Assembly: GCA_945885475.1 (NCBI GenBank) | Contig: CAMCYR010000023.1 | Location: forward strand, 1 to 51,779 | DNA: 51,779 bases | Direction: 5' to 3' | From: Chitinophaga pinensis | Lineage (GTDB): Bacteria > Bacteroidota > Bacteroidia > 2-12-FULL-35-15 | Part shown: positions 43,844 through 51,779 of the stretch, piece by piece | How positions within the stretch are numbered: the first letter of the stretch is position 1 | Layout: each line of letters opens with the position of its first letter | The notes under the pieces: model-generated | The model's input: the letters and a program-made list of their open reading frames with translations, nothing else | Told to the model about the DNA's origin: nothing | Database searches by the model: none | Translations under genes and position numbers: made by a program

Positions 43844-45089
43844 TGCCAAATAATAATTCTTTATTTAATAAAGCAATCATTTCTTTCTGCCCATCTGATG
43901 TTTCACAAGTCGCTATTTTACCTGCCGCGTAGCCGGTTTGTAAACACGTTCCCATCACCCTTGCGCTTGCAATTGCTTTTGTGGTTGCTGAAATATTTTT
44001 TCCTGCAAAATATAAATTATCCAATGTAAATGAAATCAGACAATCGGCGGGAATCATATAACCATCGTCCGGTTCAAAATATTCCATCGACACATTTCCA
44101 TCACTTTGCCATTCTTCAATCGGCCACGTTCCAATAGCAATTCCCGATTCCATTTTTTTACACGAAAGTACATCTGATTCTGTAAGGATGTATTTACCCT
44201 TTGAACGTTGTAATGTACGAATTCCTAATTTAGGAAAAATGTTTTCGATGGAGGCGGACCGTAAACTTTCAACCTCCTCTGTTAAAAATGGAAAAACTGT
44301 TTCAATACTTGTTCGTCCTTTTAAATATAATTCATTGTTCGTCCCATCAAAATCGGTGATCGTATCTGGGAATGTAATTTTAAAATCCGCTTGTTTATTT
44401 TTTAATGAGCCGGGAACAACACTCAAATATGTAAAACTTAGTGGCCAATTATTTTTCTTCACCAACATTGACATGGCTTTTTTTAAAGACATATTCAACG
44501 AAAACTCCGAGTCAGACAAAAGTCCTCGCACTCTGAAAATTTGTGATGCGGATTGATAACTTGGACTAGCGATCCTTTCTAATCCCGCCAATTGAGAAAC
44601 AATTCCGTTTCCACTACAATCAATTACGGCCTTAGGAAGTATTTCTAAGCTTTCTTGCCCACTTGTTATTATCAGCCTATTAATAGAATTCATTTTTGTA
44701 TCCACGCGGATTATTTCGGATGACTTCATGATCCGGATACCATTAGCAAGAAGTTCCATTTCTAAAAAAGACTGCAAAATGGACCATTCATAAGAAAGAA
44801 TATACAAGCCTTTGTGATAATTTTTTGGAGCTTTTTCAACAGACAAAGAAGTAAGTTTATTCAAAAAAGCAGTTGAAAAAGAGTAGCCGACAATCCGGGG
44901 ATATTCGAAAAATGTGCGGTAATACGCACCGCAAATTGTACCTACATTACTTTGCGTAGCGTTGCCTCCGAGTGCATCGCTCTTTTCTATAATAAGTACT
45001 TTTTTGTTTTCTTTTGCCGCAGCAATTGCCGCAGAACAGCCTGCAATTCCGGCACCAACAATTACAACATCTGCCTCCAAAGAAATCAT
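43836..45089 (-). CDS. FAD-dependent oxidoreductase (FAD_oxidored type)
   Basis: A 417-residue flavoprotein: GAGIAGCSAA dinucleotide fold (12-21), GGNATQSNVGTICG, DCSGNG, and a C-terminal IPADCLISFTLDNLYFAGKNISATTKAIASARVMGTCLQTGYAAG typical of the family with proteins of unknown substrate (Pfam 12831-like). It is not related to the CrtI-type desaturase downstream. The ATG at 45089 overlaps the preceding stop by 4 bp and its own end overlaps the ligase start by 8 bp, so translation is tightly coupled. It probably oxidises the ACP-bound or released intermediate. Confidence 0.88.
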   Translation of the reverse strand: MISLEADVVIVGAGIAGCSAAIAAAKENKKVLIIEKSDALGGNATQSNVGTICGAYYRTFFEYPRIVGYSFSTAFLNKLTSLSVEKAPKNYHKGLYILSYEWSILQSFLEMELLANGIRIMKSSEIIRVDTKMNSINRLIITSGQESLEILPKAVIDCSGNGIVSQLAGLERIASPSYQSASQIFRVRGLLSDSEFSLNMSLKKAMSMLVKKNNWPLSFTYLSVVPGSLKNKQADFKITFPDTITDFDGTNNELYLKGRTSIETVFPFLTEEVESLRSASIENIFPKLGIRTLQRSKGKYILTESDVLSCKKMESGIAIGTWPIEEWQSDGNVSMEYFEPDDGYMIPADCLISFTLDNLYFAGKNISATTKAIASARVMGTCLQTGYAAGKIATCETSDGQKEMIALLNKELLFGNE

Positions 45090-46381
45090 TCTATAAATTT
45101 TTTACCATTTATTAATTCGAATTTCAATTGCTTTTCCAAATGAATGATTTCTGATTCTGAAAGCACTTCCTTGTAATACAAAACCATTATCTGTAATCGG
45201 CCTTCAAACCGCATAAATGCGGTTGTTAGTCCGGGAGGATAAATATTAGGTGGAAAACTCAAGGCATCTAACACATTCAAACCATCAAATTTTAAAAGCT
45301 CTTCGGGATGATCTTCCGCAATCGTAAATAAAAATCCGGAAAGCGCAGCTCCTTGCGGACCCCTTATTAACTGATAATACAAGCTGGATGGAACCCTTCT
45401 TAAAAAATGCATCAACACATCGTATGCGCGTGGAATACCTTTCCGGATCTGATCTACCATTTGATCATTGATCGATTTTACAGCATGCTCCAGTGATTCC
45501 AACACAACAGAATTTAGTCTGTAAAACAGAAAGGACAGGTGATTTCCCAAAAGAGGACCAACAGCACCCTTTTTGCGTTTATTCTGCGGTACTGGAATCC
45601 AAAAATTACTAATTGTTGATTTACGCTGGATCAAAATTTCTTTTACGGCTCTAGCGCTGCAGGCGATATAAAAAGGGCTTCGTCCGAATTTCGCTCCAAG
45701 TTTTGGCGCATTCAAATCGATTTGTATCGTCTCTTCTTTCGTAAAGCGGATCACTTTTATTTTTTGATCCACTTCGGGATGTCTTTTTTCAGGACTAACA
45801 CCGGAAGTTGGTTTTTTTGAAGATGCAGCTAAAAAGAACATCGCTTTCACAGCTTCTTTAAGTGTCGAGATATTTAATTTAATTTTAGTATCATCTGAAA
45901 TGTATCCACTACGATTCTCCGATTCATTTAGTTGTTTAAGAAACAATACTGCTCCATAACTATCCATGATCAGATGATTCCAAGAAAAGATAAGCGCAGT
46001 ATTCCCCTCAGGTCTTCTAATAATATCAAAAGAAAAAAGCGGAGAATTTTCAGTAGGAATTTTTTTATTGATCAGCAGATCCGGAAGAAATGAATCGTCT
46101 TCATGAACAGTTACATCGATTTTATTACCCTCTTTCGATTCCCATCTCGGAAGTGAAAACATTCTATTTCTATTGATTGAAACGGAAGCAAGATAGTGTA
46201 ATGCTTGATTATTTTTAATTTTATTTTTAAAATCAACAACATTTAATTCCCCTTCTAGCTCCAGCAGATAGCGACACGTATTACCGGATAAACCTTTATG
46301 ATGATCATGTTTTTCTAAGGCCAATATAAAACAATCTGCAGCCGTTAAGGGAACACTGTTTTTTTGCTTATAATTATCCAT
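45086..46381 (-). CDS. stand-alone condensation/acyltransferase-like protein
   Basis: A 431-residue protein of the chloramphenicol-acetyltransferase/condensation superfamily. The catalytic HxxxD is HLIMD (136-140), followed by SYG where condensation domains have G. A C-terminal region with a latch-like pattern is seen (PPNIYPPGLTTAFMRFEG). It has no fused carrier or adenylation domain. With the ACP 3 bp upstream it likely transfers an ACP-bound acyl group to an amine, alcohol or sugar acceptor. Wax-ester-synthase or alcohol-acetyltransferase relatives are alternatives. Confidence 0.75.
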   Translation of the reverse strand: MDNYKQKNSVPLTAADCFILALEKHDHHKGLSGNTCRYLLELEGELNVVDFKNKIKNNQALHYLASVSINRNRMFSLPRWESKEGNKIDVTVHEDDSFLPDLLINKKIPTENSPLFSFDIIRRPEGNTALIFSWNHLIMDSYGAVLFLKQLNESENRSGYISDDTKIKLNISTLKEAVKAMFFLAASSKKPTSGVSPEKRHPEVDQKIKVIRFTKEETIQIDLNAPKLGAKFGRSPFYIACSARAVKEILIQRKSTISNFWIPVPQNKRKKGAVGPLLGNHLSFLFYRLNSVVLESLEHAVKSINDQMVDQIRKGIPRAYDVLMHFLRRVPSSLYYQLIRGPQGAALSGFLFTIAEDHPEELLKFDGLNVLDALSFPPNIYPPGLTTAFMRFEGRLQIMVLYYKEVLSESEIIHLEKQLKFELINGKKFIE

Positions 46382-46384
46382 AAA

Positions 46385-46636
46385 TTAAAGATACTTAAAA
46401 GTACATTCGGCCAATGTTTGAATAGATTTTAAATTCTCGGGAGTCAGGTCTTTTTCAGAAATGGCAACTTCAAATTTCCTTTCGATAAACAAAACCAATT
46501 CAATGATAGACATTGAATCTATTCCAATATCGCTGAAGCGCGTATCAGGAGTAATACTTACGGAGCTATCTAAAATAGATGACTGAACAAATAAAAGAAG
46601 TTCGCTGCAAATAAGCTCTTCGCTAATCTTTTCCAT
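46385..46636 (-). CDS. acyl carrier protein, cluster-specific
   Basis: An 83-residue carrier protein with phosphopantetheine site Ser41 in IGIDSMSIIEL and helical architecture. It is divergent from the housekeeping AcpP (S37 in [11 protein letters not shown]) and lies within an operon with an AMP ligase and a condensation-like enzyme, so it is probably a dedicated carrier. It starts 8 bp after the permease stop and ends 3 bp before the condensation-like gene. Confidence 0.92.
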   Translation of the reverse strand: MEKISEELICSELLLFVQSSILDSSVSITPDTRFSDIGIDSMSIIELVLFIERKFEVAISEKDLTPENLKSIQTLAECTFKYL

Positions 46637-46644
46637 TATAAAAA

Positions 46645-47922
46645 TTAATTAATGCGCGTTTTAAGTTTATATAAACGATAAGAGATCACGATGGAAAAAA
46701 CAAAGAAAAGTCCGAGTTTTAAAATCTGGTATTGGGTCGCATACCAGTCGCCACCCTTAATAAATAACTCATAATAACCTGTGAGTGCCCAGTTAAGGGG
46801 AGATAGAGAACTGATGGTTTGCATAACAGGGGGCATAATATTTACGGGCACCCAGATACCACCAAGGGCAGACATTATCAGAATGCTGATACCGCCAAAT
46901 ACTGCAGATTGCTGTGGCGTGTTGAATAATGTTCCGATCAATAAGCCATAACTAACTGCAGCCAAGGATAGCATCATCGTGAGTGCGGTCAATGCGAACC
47001 AATGCGTTCCAATATCTAAGACAGGTAGACCTAACAGCGGCATCACATACTTTCCGAGTAAGATGATCATTACAAATTGAATAATTGCAACTATAAAATA
47101 AACCAAAAGTTTACCCGATAAGATTGAAAGAAAATTACCGGGAAATGTTCTCAACCGGATAAACATCCCTTCCGAACGTTCATAAATGATACTACCTGCC
47201 AAAGGTAAAACGATAAAAAATATTGAAAAAATAGCCCAAGCAGGAATGTTATGCTGAACAGCACTTGGCTGATATGTTTTTTTTAGATCTCTGACAGCAT
47301 ATGCTTCCTCATAAACAAAAAAATCAGAATCGGGTAGCACCGCTTTTGAATCTGATTCCAACAGCTGAGCAATTTTTTCACCCATTATTTGAAATAATAA
47401 CTTCGTTTTTATGGAAGAGATCAACTCTTTTAATCCACTATTGATAGCCATTACAAAAGATTTGTTTGCCGTAGGATCGATAATGATCTCTACTTTCACC
47501 TGTTCTGGATTTTTTAATACCGTGCTTTTCTGATCAAAAAAAACGTTCACCAATTCGTCCACATTACCACGCAGTATGTTTGTCGCATTTTTGGGTATCA
47601 CTAATGCTGCGAGAAATTCTCCCTCTACAATTCTCTTTTTGATGTCATCGGATGATTTATATATTGTTCCGTCATCAACTGTTAATTCACAAATTCCGAA
47701 TTGCTTAAACCCGTTTTCGATTGCAAATCCAAGGCTGTCATTGTCATTGTTAACCAGTAATACAGGGATTCCGGACTGAGAAAGACTTTTATATGCCTCA
47801 TGTTGAATGAGCGTCATAATGAACACAAGCAAAACTGGCATCACAAAAAGAACCGTGATACCGGTTTTGTCAACAATCAGCAATTTGACTTCTTTAATTA
47901 AGGTTGAAATTAATCGATGCAT
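46645..47922 (-). CDS. ABC-2 type transporter permease
   Basis: A 425-residue permease: an N-terminal membrane helix (about 20-40), a large extracytoplasmic domain (about 45-225), then about five membrane helices, as in ABC-2 (YhiH/DrrB-like) exporters. Conserved GGIWVPVNIMPPVMQTISSLSPLNWALTGYYE lies in the last third. It pairs with the ATPase gene directly upstream (1 bp gap). Location in the operon suggests it exports the cluster product to the periplasm or outer leaflet. Confidence 0.92.
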   Translation of the reverse strand: MHRLISTLIKEVKLLIVDKTGITVLFVMPVLLVFIMTLIQHEAYKSLSQSGIPVLLVNNDNDSLGFAIENGFKQFGICELTVDDGTIYKSSDDIKKRIVEGEFLAALVIPKNATNILRGNVDELVNVFFDQKSTVLKNPEQVKVEIIIDPTANKSFVMAINSGLKELISSIKTKLLFQIMGEKIAQLLESDSKAVLPDSDFFVYEEAYAVRDLKKTYQPSAVQHNIPAWAIFSIFFIVLPLAGSIIYERSEGMFIRLRTFPGNFLSILSGKLLVYFIVAIIQFVMIILLGKYVMPLLGLPVLDIGTHWFALTALTMMLSLAAVSYGLLIGTLFNTPQQSAVFGGISILIMSALGGIWVPVNIMPPVMQTISSLSPLNWALTGYYELFIKGGDWYATQYQILKLGLFFVFSIVISYRLYKLKTRIN

Positions 47923-47923
47923 A

Positions 47924-48676
47924 TTAGTCCCTTATTTTTCTTCCTGTAAATTTTAAAAATACATCTTCCAAATCAGTTCCATTCTCTTGTCGGATCAGAT
48001 CAAGTGGACTTCCCAAACAAAGTATTTTCCCTTGATCCATGATTGCAACTCTATCACAAAACAATTCGGCTTGTTCCAGATAGTGGGATGTATAGAGAAT
48101 CGTCATCTTTTTATTTACATTCAGTTCTTTTAAATATTCCATCATAGATGTTCGCGTCTGAACGTCCATTCCAACTGTTGGTTCATCGAGCAATAAAATG
48201 CTAGGTTCGTGTAATATTCCACCGATGAGATTTATTCTGCGTTTCATTCCACCGGAATAATTTTTGACTGGTTCATCACTGTTTTTATCAAATCCGAATT
48301 TTGACAAACATTCCTGGACCCTTTCTTTCAAGACATTCCCTTTTAGGCCATACATCCTTCCAATAAAAAGAAGATTGTCCCTACCGGATAAGGTTGGATA
48401 CAGTGCGATATCCTGAGGAACCACACCAATTATTTTTTTAATAGATTCCAGATTTTTACTGATCGAGTATCCTGCAATTTCGGCATTTCCGCTACTTGCT
48501 TGGAGTAAACCACAAATGATCGAAAAGAAAGTTGTTTTTCCAGCTCCGTTTGGTCCCAACAATCCAAATATTTCTCCATTGAAAATATCCAGATTCATTT
48601 CCTTGAGGGCAAAGGAATCATTCCCAGAATATTTTTTGGATAAATTTGAAATCTGTATGCAGCAATCCGCCTTCAT
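47924..48676 (-). CDS. ABC transporter ATP-binding protein
   Basis: A 250-residue ATPase with Walker A GPNGAGKTT (41-49), Q-loop VPQDIALYP, signature SGGMK (141-145) and Walker B LLLDEP (161-166). Such ATPases drive ABC-2 exporters. It is the first gene of the six-gene operon. The ATG at 48676 is preceded by a -7-like box TAATTTTG at 48706-48699. Confidence 0.95.
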   Translation of the reverse strand: MKADCCIQISNLSKKYSGNDSFALKEMNLDIFNGEIFGLLGPNGAGKTTFFSIICGLLQASSGNAEIAGYSISKNLESIKKIIGVVPQDIALYPTLSGRDNLLFIGRMYGLKGNVLKERVQECLSKFGFDKNSDEPVKNYSGGMKRRINLIGGILHEPSILLLDEPTVGMDVQTRTSMMEYLKELNVNKKMTILYTSHYLEQAELFCDRVAIMDQGKILCLGSPLDLIRQENGTDLEDVFLKFTGRKIRD

Positions 48677-49025
48677 TTATTTGATTTTTTAAGAAAAACA
48701 AAATTAGCTGTTTTAAAATAAAATAGAGTGTTTTTCCTGATTTAAATAAAAGTAAATATGGCAGAACGACAATAATAAAATTTGCCATCGTACAGATAAT
48801 ACATACCGGGATGAACAAAATCATTTGACTGTTTGAAGAATCTTCATTAGAAAAGCAAGGTGTTTTAAGGTACACGGATCATTCAAAAAGATAACCGACA
48901 AAGAAAAACAGTTTCTCAACAAGAAGTCGGACTCTATAAAAGCGCTAACAGCCCTTACAAAAGATTTTTAAATAAAATTATTAAAATTCCGTATTTTTGT
49001 AACTCAAAATTATTTGCTGGTTAAA
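48677..49025. promoter_or_regulatory. divergent intergenic region between the ABC operon and the carotenoid desaturase gene
   Basis: 349 bp without a gene. Minus strand TAATTTTG (48706-48699) lies 22 nt before the ABC-ATPase ATG. Plus strand TATTTTTG (48992-48999) lies 26 nt before the desaturase ATG. No convincing -33 boxes, hairpins or inverted operators were seen. An 85-codon frame on the minus strand is only an extension of the ATPase region in another frame. Confidence 0.45.
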
Positions 49026-50513
49026 ATGAAGAAATCGTGTGCGGTAGTTGGTTCGGGAATTGCAGGATTAGCTGCTGCAATCCGGATAGCATCAAAAGGT
49101 TATGCCGTTGATGTTTATGAGGCGAATGATTATGCAGGAGGAAAAATGAAGGAACTACGAAAAGAAGGATATCGTTTTGATATGGGTCCGTCTATTTTTA
49201 TGTTACCCGGACTTATTGATGAATTATTTGAACTCTGCCACAAAAACCCGCGCGATTACTACACCTACAACCCGGTGGATATTTCATTTAAATATTTTTT
49301 TGAGGACGGTTGCGTCATAAATGCATTTACAGATGTAGAAAAATTCGGAGGAGAAATAGCACTCAAAACACTTGATACCAAGAAAGCGTTTGACAATTAC
49401 CGAAAGGATATTGAAACGAAATACAAGATAACAAATTCGATTTTCATTGAAAATTCATTACATGTATTCCGTAATTTCATTAATTGGAAAACAGTATACG
49501 GTCTGCTCAACTTTCACAAAATCGATGCATTCAAGTCGATGAACAAAGGAAATAGATCTTTTTTTAAGGATCCTCGTTTGGTTCAACTGCTCAATAATTT
49601 CGCAACGTATATCGGATCAAACCCTTTTGCTGCACCTGCCACACTAAACGTTATCCAACACTTAGAAATCAATTTGGGCATTTATCTGCCTGAAAAGGGG
49701 ATGTATTCAATCGTTTCTGCATTAGTAAAATTAGCAGAAGATATGGGCGTAAAATTTCATTACAACACCACTGTTGAAGAAATTATTACAGGTGGAGGAG
49801 ACAATGGATGGAAAAAGAAAAAAGTGATCGGCATAAAAACAAAAAAAGCTGAACTTATTTCTTACGATCGTGTGATAAGCAACATGGATATCTACTACAC
49901 ATTTAAGAGATTATTGCCTAAAGAACTTGCGCCTAAAAGAATTCTGGAACAACCAAAATCAAGTTCAGTAATTGGATTTTTCTGGGGAGTAAATAAAAAA
50001 CATGAAACGTTAGGACTACACAACATGCTTTTTTCAAATGATGATGAAGGGGAATACAAAGCAATATTCGACAACAAAACAGTATGTGACGACCCCTCTA
50101 TTTACATTTCCGTTTCTTCAAAAAAGAATATAGCCGATGCTCCAAAAGATTGCGAAAATTGGTTTCTATTTGTAACGGTTCCCAATGATCAAGGTCAGGA
50201 TTGGGATGAATTAGTAAATCGGACACGTAAAAATATTTTTGAAAAAGTAAACAGGATGCTTAAAACAGATATCGAAAAGCATATTCAGTTTGAGGAGTTG
50301 TTGACGCCACAGATAATTAAGAAAAATTATTCCAGTCCGTTTGGCGCCCTATACGGTAATAGTTCTGATGATAAATTTGCCTCTTTTTTTCGGCATTCAA
50401 ATTTTTCAAAAAATATAAGTGGACTTTATTTTGTTGGAGGAAGTGTGCATCCCGGAGCAGGAATACCAATGTGTTTAAATTCCGCAAAAATAATGGATAA
50501 GGTTTTTTCTTAA
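49026..50513 (+). CDS. carotenoid desaturase, CrtD/CrtI family
   Basis: A 495-residue FAD-dependent carotenoid desaturase: GSGIAG fold (9-14), GGKMKELRKEGYRFDMGPSIF, a central NNFATYIGSNPFAAPATLNVI and the C-terminal GGSVHPGAGIPMCLNSAKI. From memory of Bacteroidota homologues the central and C-terminal parts fit 1-hydroxycarotenoid 3,4-desaturase (CrtD) better than phytoene desaturase (CrtI), but this needs alignment. The ATG at 49026 is used; an upstream TTG at 49014 is less likely. It is convergent with the crtZ-like gene (30 bp apart). Confidence 0.88.
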   Translation: MKKSCAVVGSGIAGLAAAIRIASKGYAVDVYEANDYAGGKMKELRKEGYRFDMGPSIFMLPGLIDELFELCHKNPRDYYTYNPVDISFKYFFEDGCVINAFTDVEKFGGEIALKTLDTKKAFDNYRKDIETKYKITNSIFIENSLHVFRNFINWKTVYGLLNFHKIDAFKSMNKGNRSFFKDPRLVQLLNNFATYIGSNPFAAPATLNVIQHLEINLGIYLPEKGMYSIVSALVKLAEDMGVKFHYNTTVEEIITGGGDNGWKKKKVIGIKTKKAELISYDRVISNMDIYYTFKRLLPKELAPKRILEQPKSSSVIGFFWGVNKKHETLGLHNMLFSNDDEGEYKAIFDNKTVCDDPSIYISVSSKKNIADAPKDCENWFLFVTVPNDQGQDWDELVNRTRKNIFEKVNRMLKTDIEKHIQFEELLTPQIIKKNYSSPFGALYGNSSDDKFASFFRHSNFSKNISGLYFVGGSVHPGAGIPMCLNSAKIMDKVFS

Positions 50514-50543
50514 ATTATATATTTAAAAATCAGTTCATTATTT

Positions 50544-51029
50544 CTATGGTTGTTTTTTCAATTTTTTTGCCTTTAAATAATATTTAAGGGGCACCCAAAG
50601 CATACCATAACAAACGTCATCCTCTTTTTTATAATCCGGCTTACCATCGTGTTGATGATGCGCAAGGTGTCCATATTTTAGTGCTAGCAGATGAGGGCTT
50701 TTTGTTTTTGCTAATACATTTATTCGCTTATGAATCAAGCCATCGTGAATAAGCGCGTAACATGCACCATAAAGAGTAACTCCAATTCCAATATAAAACT
50801 TGTAATCATAGCCATGCATGACACCAAACATCATTAACAACCAACATGGAATTACAAATATTAGCGCAAAAAAATCGTTTTTTTCAAATTTCTTATTGTG
50901 AGAAATGTGATGATCACGATGCAAATTCCAAAGAAATCCATGCATAACAAAGCGGTGCAAAATCCATGCAACAATTTCCATTAAAACAAATGAAACAACT
51001 ATTATAAGGGCATTCCAGAGATATATCAT
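50544..51029 (-). CDS. crtZ: CrtZ-type carotenoid hydroxylase (fatty-acid-hydroxylase superfamily)
   Basis: A 161-residue membrane protein with the di-iron histidine clusters of CrtZ: H25/H30 (HRFVMH), H37/H40/H41 (HRDHH), H95/H100 (HDGLIH) and H121/H124/H125 (HLAHH), separated by two membrane hairpins. CrtZ adds 3-hydroxyl groups to beta-ionone rings, giving zeaxanthin-type carotenoids. crtB, crtY and idi are not in the window, so the rest of the pathway should be encoded nearby or elsewhere. Confidence 0.9.
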   Translation of the reverse strand: MIYLWNALIIVVSFVLMEIVAWILHRFVMHGFLWNLHRDHHISHNKKFEKNDFFALIFVIPCWLLMMFGVMHGYDYKFYIGIGVTLYGACYALIHDGLIHKRINVLAKTKSPHLLALKYGHLAHHQHDGKPDYKKEDDVCYGMLWVPLKYYLKAKKLKKQP

Positions 51030-51510
51030 TATTCAAAAATTTGTTCAATCAGCAATATTATTCCTATCCTATTATTCCATTAATTCTAAAACCGAAAAAA
51101 ATCGTATTTGTTTTCCAAAACAAATTTATTTTAGAAAAAGAAATGCAAAATGCACTGTTTATGAACGTAAAAAATTGGCATTTCATTAACTGCATCCAAC
51201 TTCATGAAGCAAATGCTCCATTAAATCAAAAATCAGAAATGAGAAGGAAAACCATTTAAATTCGTTTGCTAAATTACAAAAAAAGAAGCAGAGATTACAT
51301 TCTTTGCATTTGAAGGGAATGTGACGAATTTCATTATAAATCACTTCATTTCTTAAACAGTATATACCCGAATTTTAAATACTACAAATAAATATGTTTT
51401 TATACTTTTTCTAGTGATATCTAATCTCGAAGTGTAATTAAAAAATAAAACTTTTGTGAAATTTATGAAAATTTTAATGTGGAAATTTTTCAGTGTATTA
51501 GAAATTCCGC
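51030..51510. other. AT-rich spacer right of crtZ, no gene seen
   Basis: About 480 bp with no convincing frame; a 72-codon frame at 51041-51259 has no protein-like features. A possible -7 box for crtZ on the minus strand is TAAATTTG (51128-51121), about 90 nt upstream of its ATG. Confidence 0.45.
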
Positions 51511-51515
51511 ACCGA

Positions 51516-51629
51516 GAGCCCCCACTTGACCACCATTTTTTGCCCCCACCATTAAATAGGTAAAATTACTTTGAAATTAGTATTTTTAGGTTCCCTTTTG
51601 CGGGGGATGTTTTAAGTGGAATGGTGGGG
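51516..51629. mobile_element. possible IS21-type element end (remnant)
   Basis: G/C-rich patches stand out from the AT-rich surroundings. CCCCACCATT (51544-51553) and AATGGTGGGG (51620-51629) are a 10-bp inverted repeat. Read on the minus strand, the block contains GGTGGTCAAGTGGGGG and GTGCGGAATTT, which resemble the multiple terminal repeats of IS21-family elements in Bacteroidota. No istA/istB gene is visible, so this is either a remnant or an end whose body lies outside the window. Confidence 0.35.
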
Positions 51630-51638
51630 TCTGAAAAA

Positions 51639-51779
51639 ATGAAATTTACAACTAAGAGAGCTTATGAATTCTTCAAGTTTTTGAAAATCGAACATTTCTA
51701 TAATTTAAGAGCGAGAAACAGAATGAGAATGAAGAAAAATCAGAGTGCAAAACTTCGCTCTCGCTCTGTTTCTCACTCT
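51639..51779 (+). other. open frame running off the right edge
   Basis: From ATG at 51639 there are 47 codons without a stop up to the last base. The predicted peptide is very basic. A 15-bp imperfect inverted repeat (AGAGCGAGAAACAGA 51708-51722 and its partner 51765-51779, 14 of 15 pairing) lies within it, which argues against ordinary coding sequence. Real coding status is doubtful. Confidence 0.15.

Noticed and set aside
48618-48875. 85-codon minus-strand frame upstream of the ABC ATPase
   Set aside because: It overlaps the ATPase start in another frame and contains the operon's probable promoter; no family features.
51041-51259. 72-codon plus-strand frame starting with TTG right of crtZ
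   Set aside because: Low-complexity AT-rich translation, no promoter and no recognisable domain.
1-51779. tRNA, rRNA or CRISPR array
   Set aside because: No T-loop-like GTTCGANTC with flanking acceptor stem, no rRNA-like stretch and no regularly spaced repeats beyond those listed.

Overview
The window comes from a member of the Bacteroidota, probably near the Flavobacteriales/Cytophagales; the exact lineage is not settled by the sequence. The evidence is the AT-rich DNA, the phylum-typical families (IPExxxVDY, DUF4270, DUF5686, DUF6427, DUF6341, a half-length glycogen-synthase-like protein beside panC), a TonB receptor with a carboxypeptidase-regulatory-like N-domain, and promoters of the TTTG/TAnnTTTG type instead of TTGACA/TATAAT. 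I saw no rRNA, tRNA or CRISPR array.

Layout. 0-5 kb: a near-perfect 55-bp direct repeat, then acpP-fabF-rnc (minus), purN, marC and rnhA. 5-10 kb: an SDR lacking the usual Tyr-Lys pair, then a four-gene cassette on the minus strand (UbiA prenyltransferase, type III polyketide synthase, SAM methyltransferase, geranylgeranyl-reductase-like flavoprotein) that looks like a prenylated phenolic-lipid pathway. 10-19 kb: panC-panD-UPF0104-hldE-type nucleotidyltransferase-radA on the minus strand, divergent from the half glycogen synthase, DUF4270 lipoprotein and glmS. 19-25 kb: a TonB receptor coupled to 3-hydroxyanthranilate dioxygenase, dprA, a three-copy palindromic repeat, and a minus-strand run ending with an Lrp/AsnC regulator. 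25-41 kb: mostly housekeeping (acyl-CoA carboxylase, pgeF, purD, purQ, nadD, a Mn-type superoxide dismutase, S41 protease, dCMP deaminase, SDR, M24 peptidase, DUF5686).

41-51 kb is the most distinctive accessory segment. A tightly coupled six-gene operon (ABC ATPase, ABC-2 permease, stand-alone acyl carrier protein, stand-alone condensation/acyltransferase-like enzyme, FAD oxidoreductase, AMP-forming acyl ligase) faces a PAPS-type sulfotransferase and is flanked by a CrtD/CrtI-type carotenoid desaturase and a CrtZ-type hydroxylase. It contains the parts needed to activate an acid, carry it on ACP, oxidise it, transfer it to an acceptor and export the product, possibly with sulfation. I do not know a described pathway with this exact set. 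The product is unknown.

Regulation and signals: many genes have recognisable TAnnTTTG boxes. In purN and pgeF the box ends exactly 4 nt before the ATG, which suggests leaderless mRNAs. Several strong hairpin terminators are visible. Two of them lie inside or over the 5' end of open frames (DUF4270 and the TM2 protein), which affects start assignment. The right edge carries G-rich inverted repeats resembling an IS21-type element end; nothing else there is convincingly coding.
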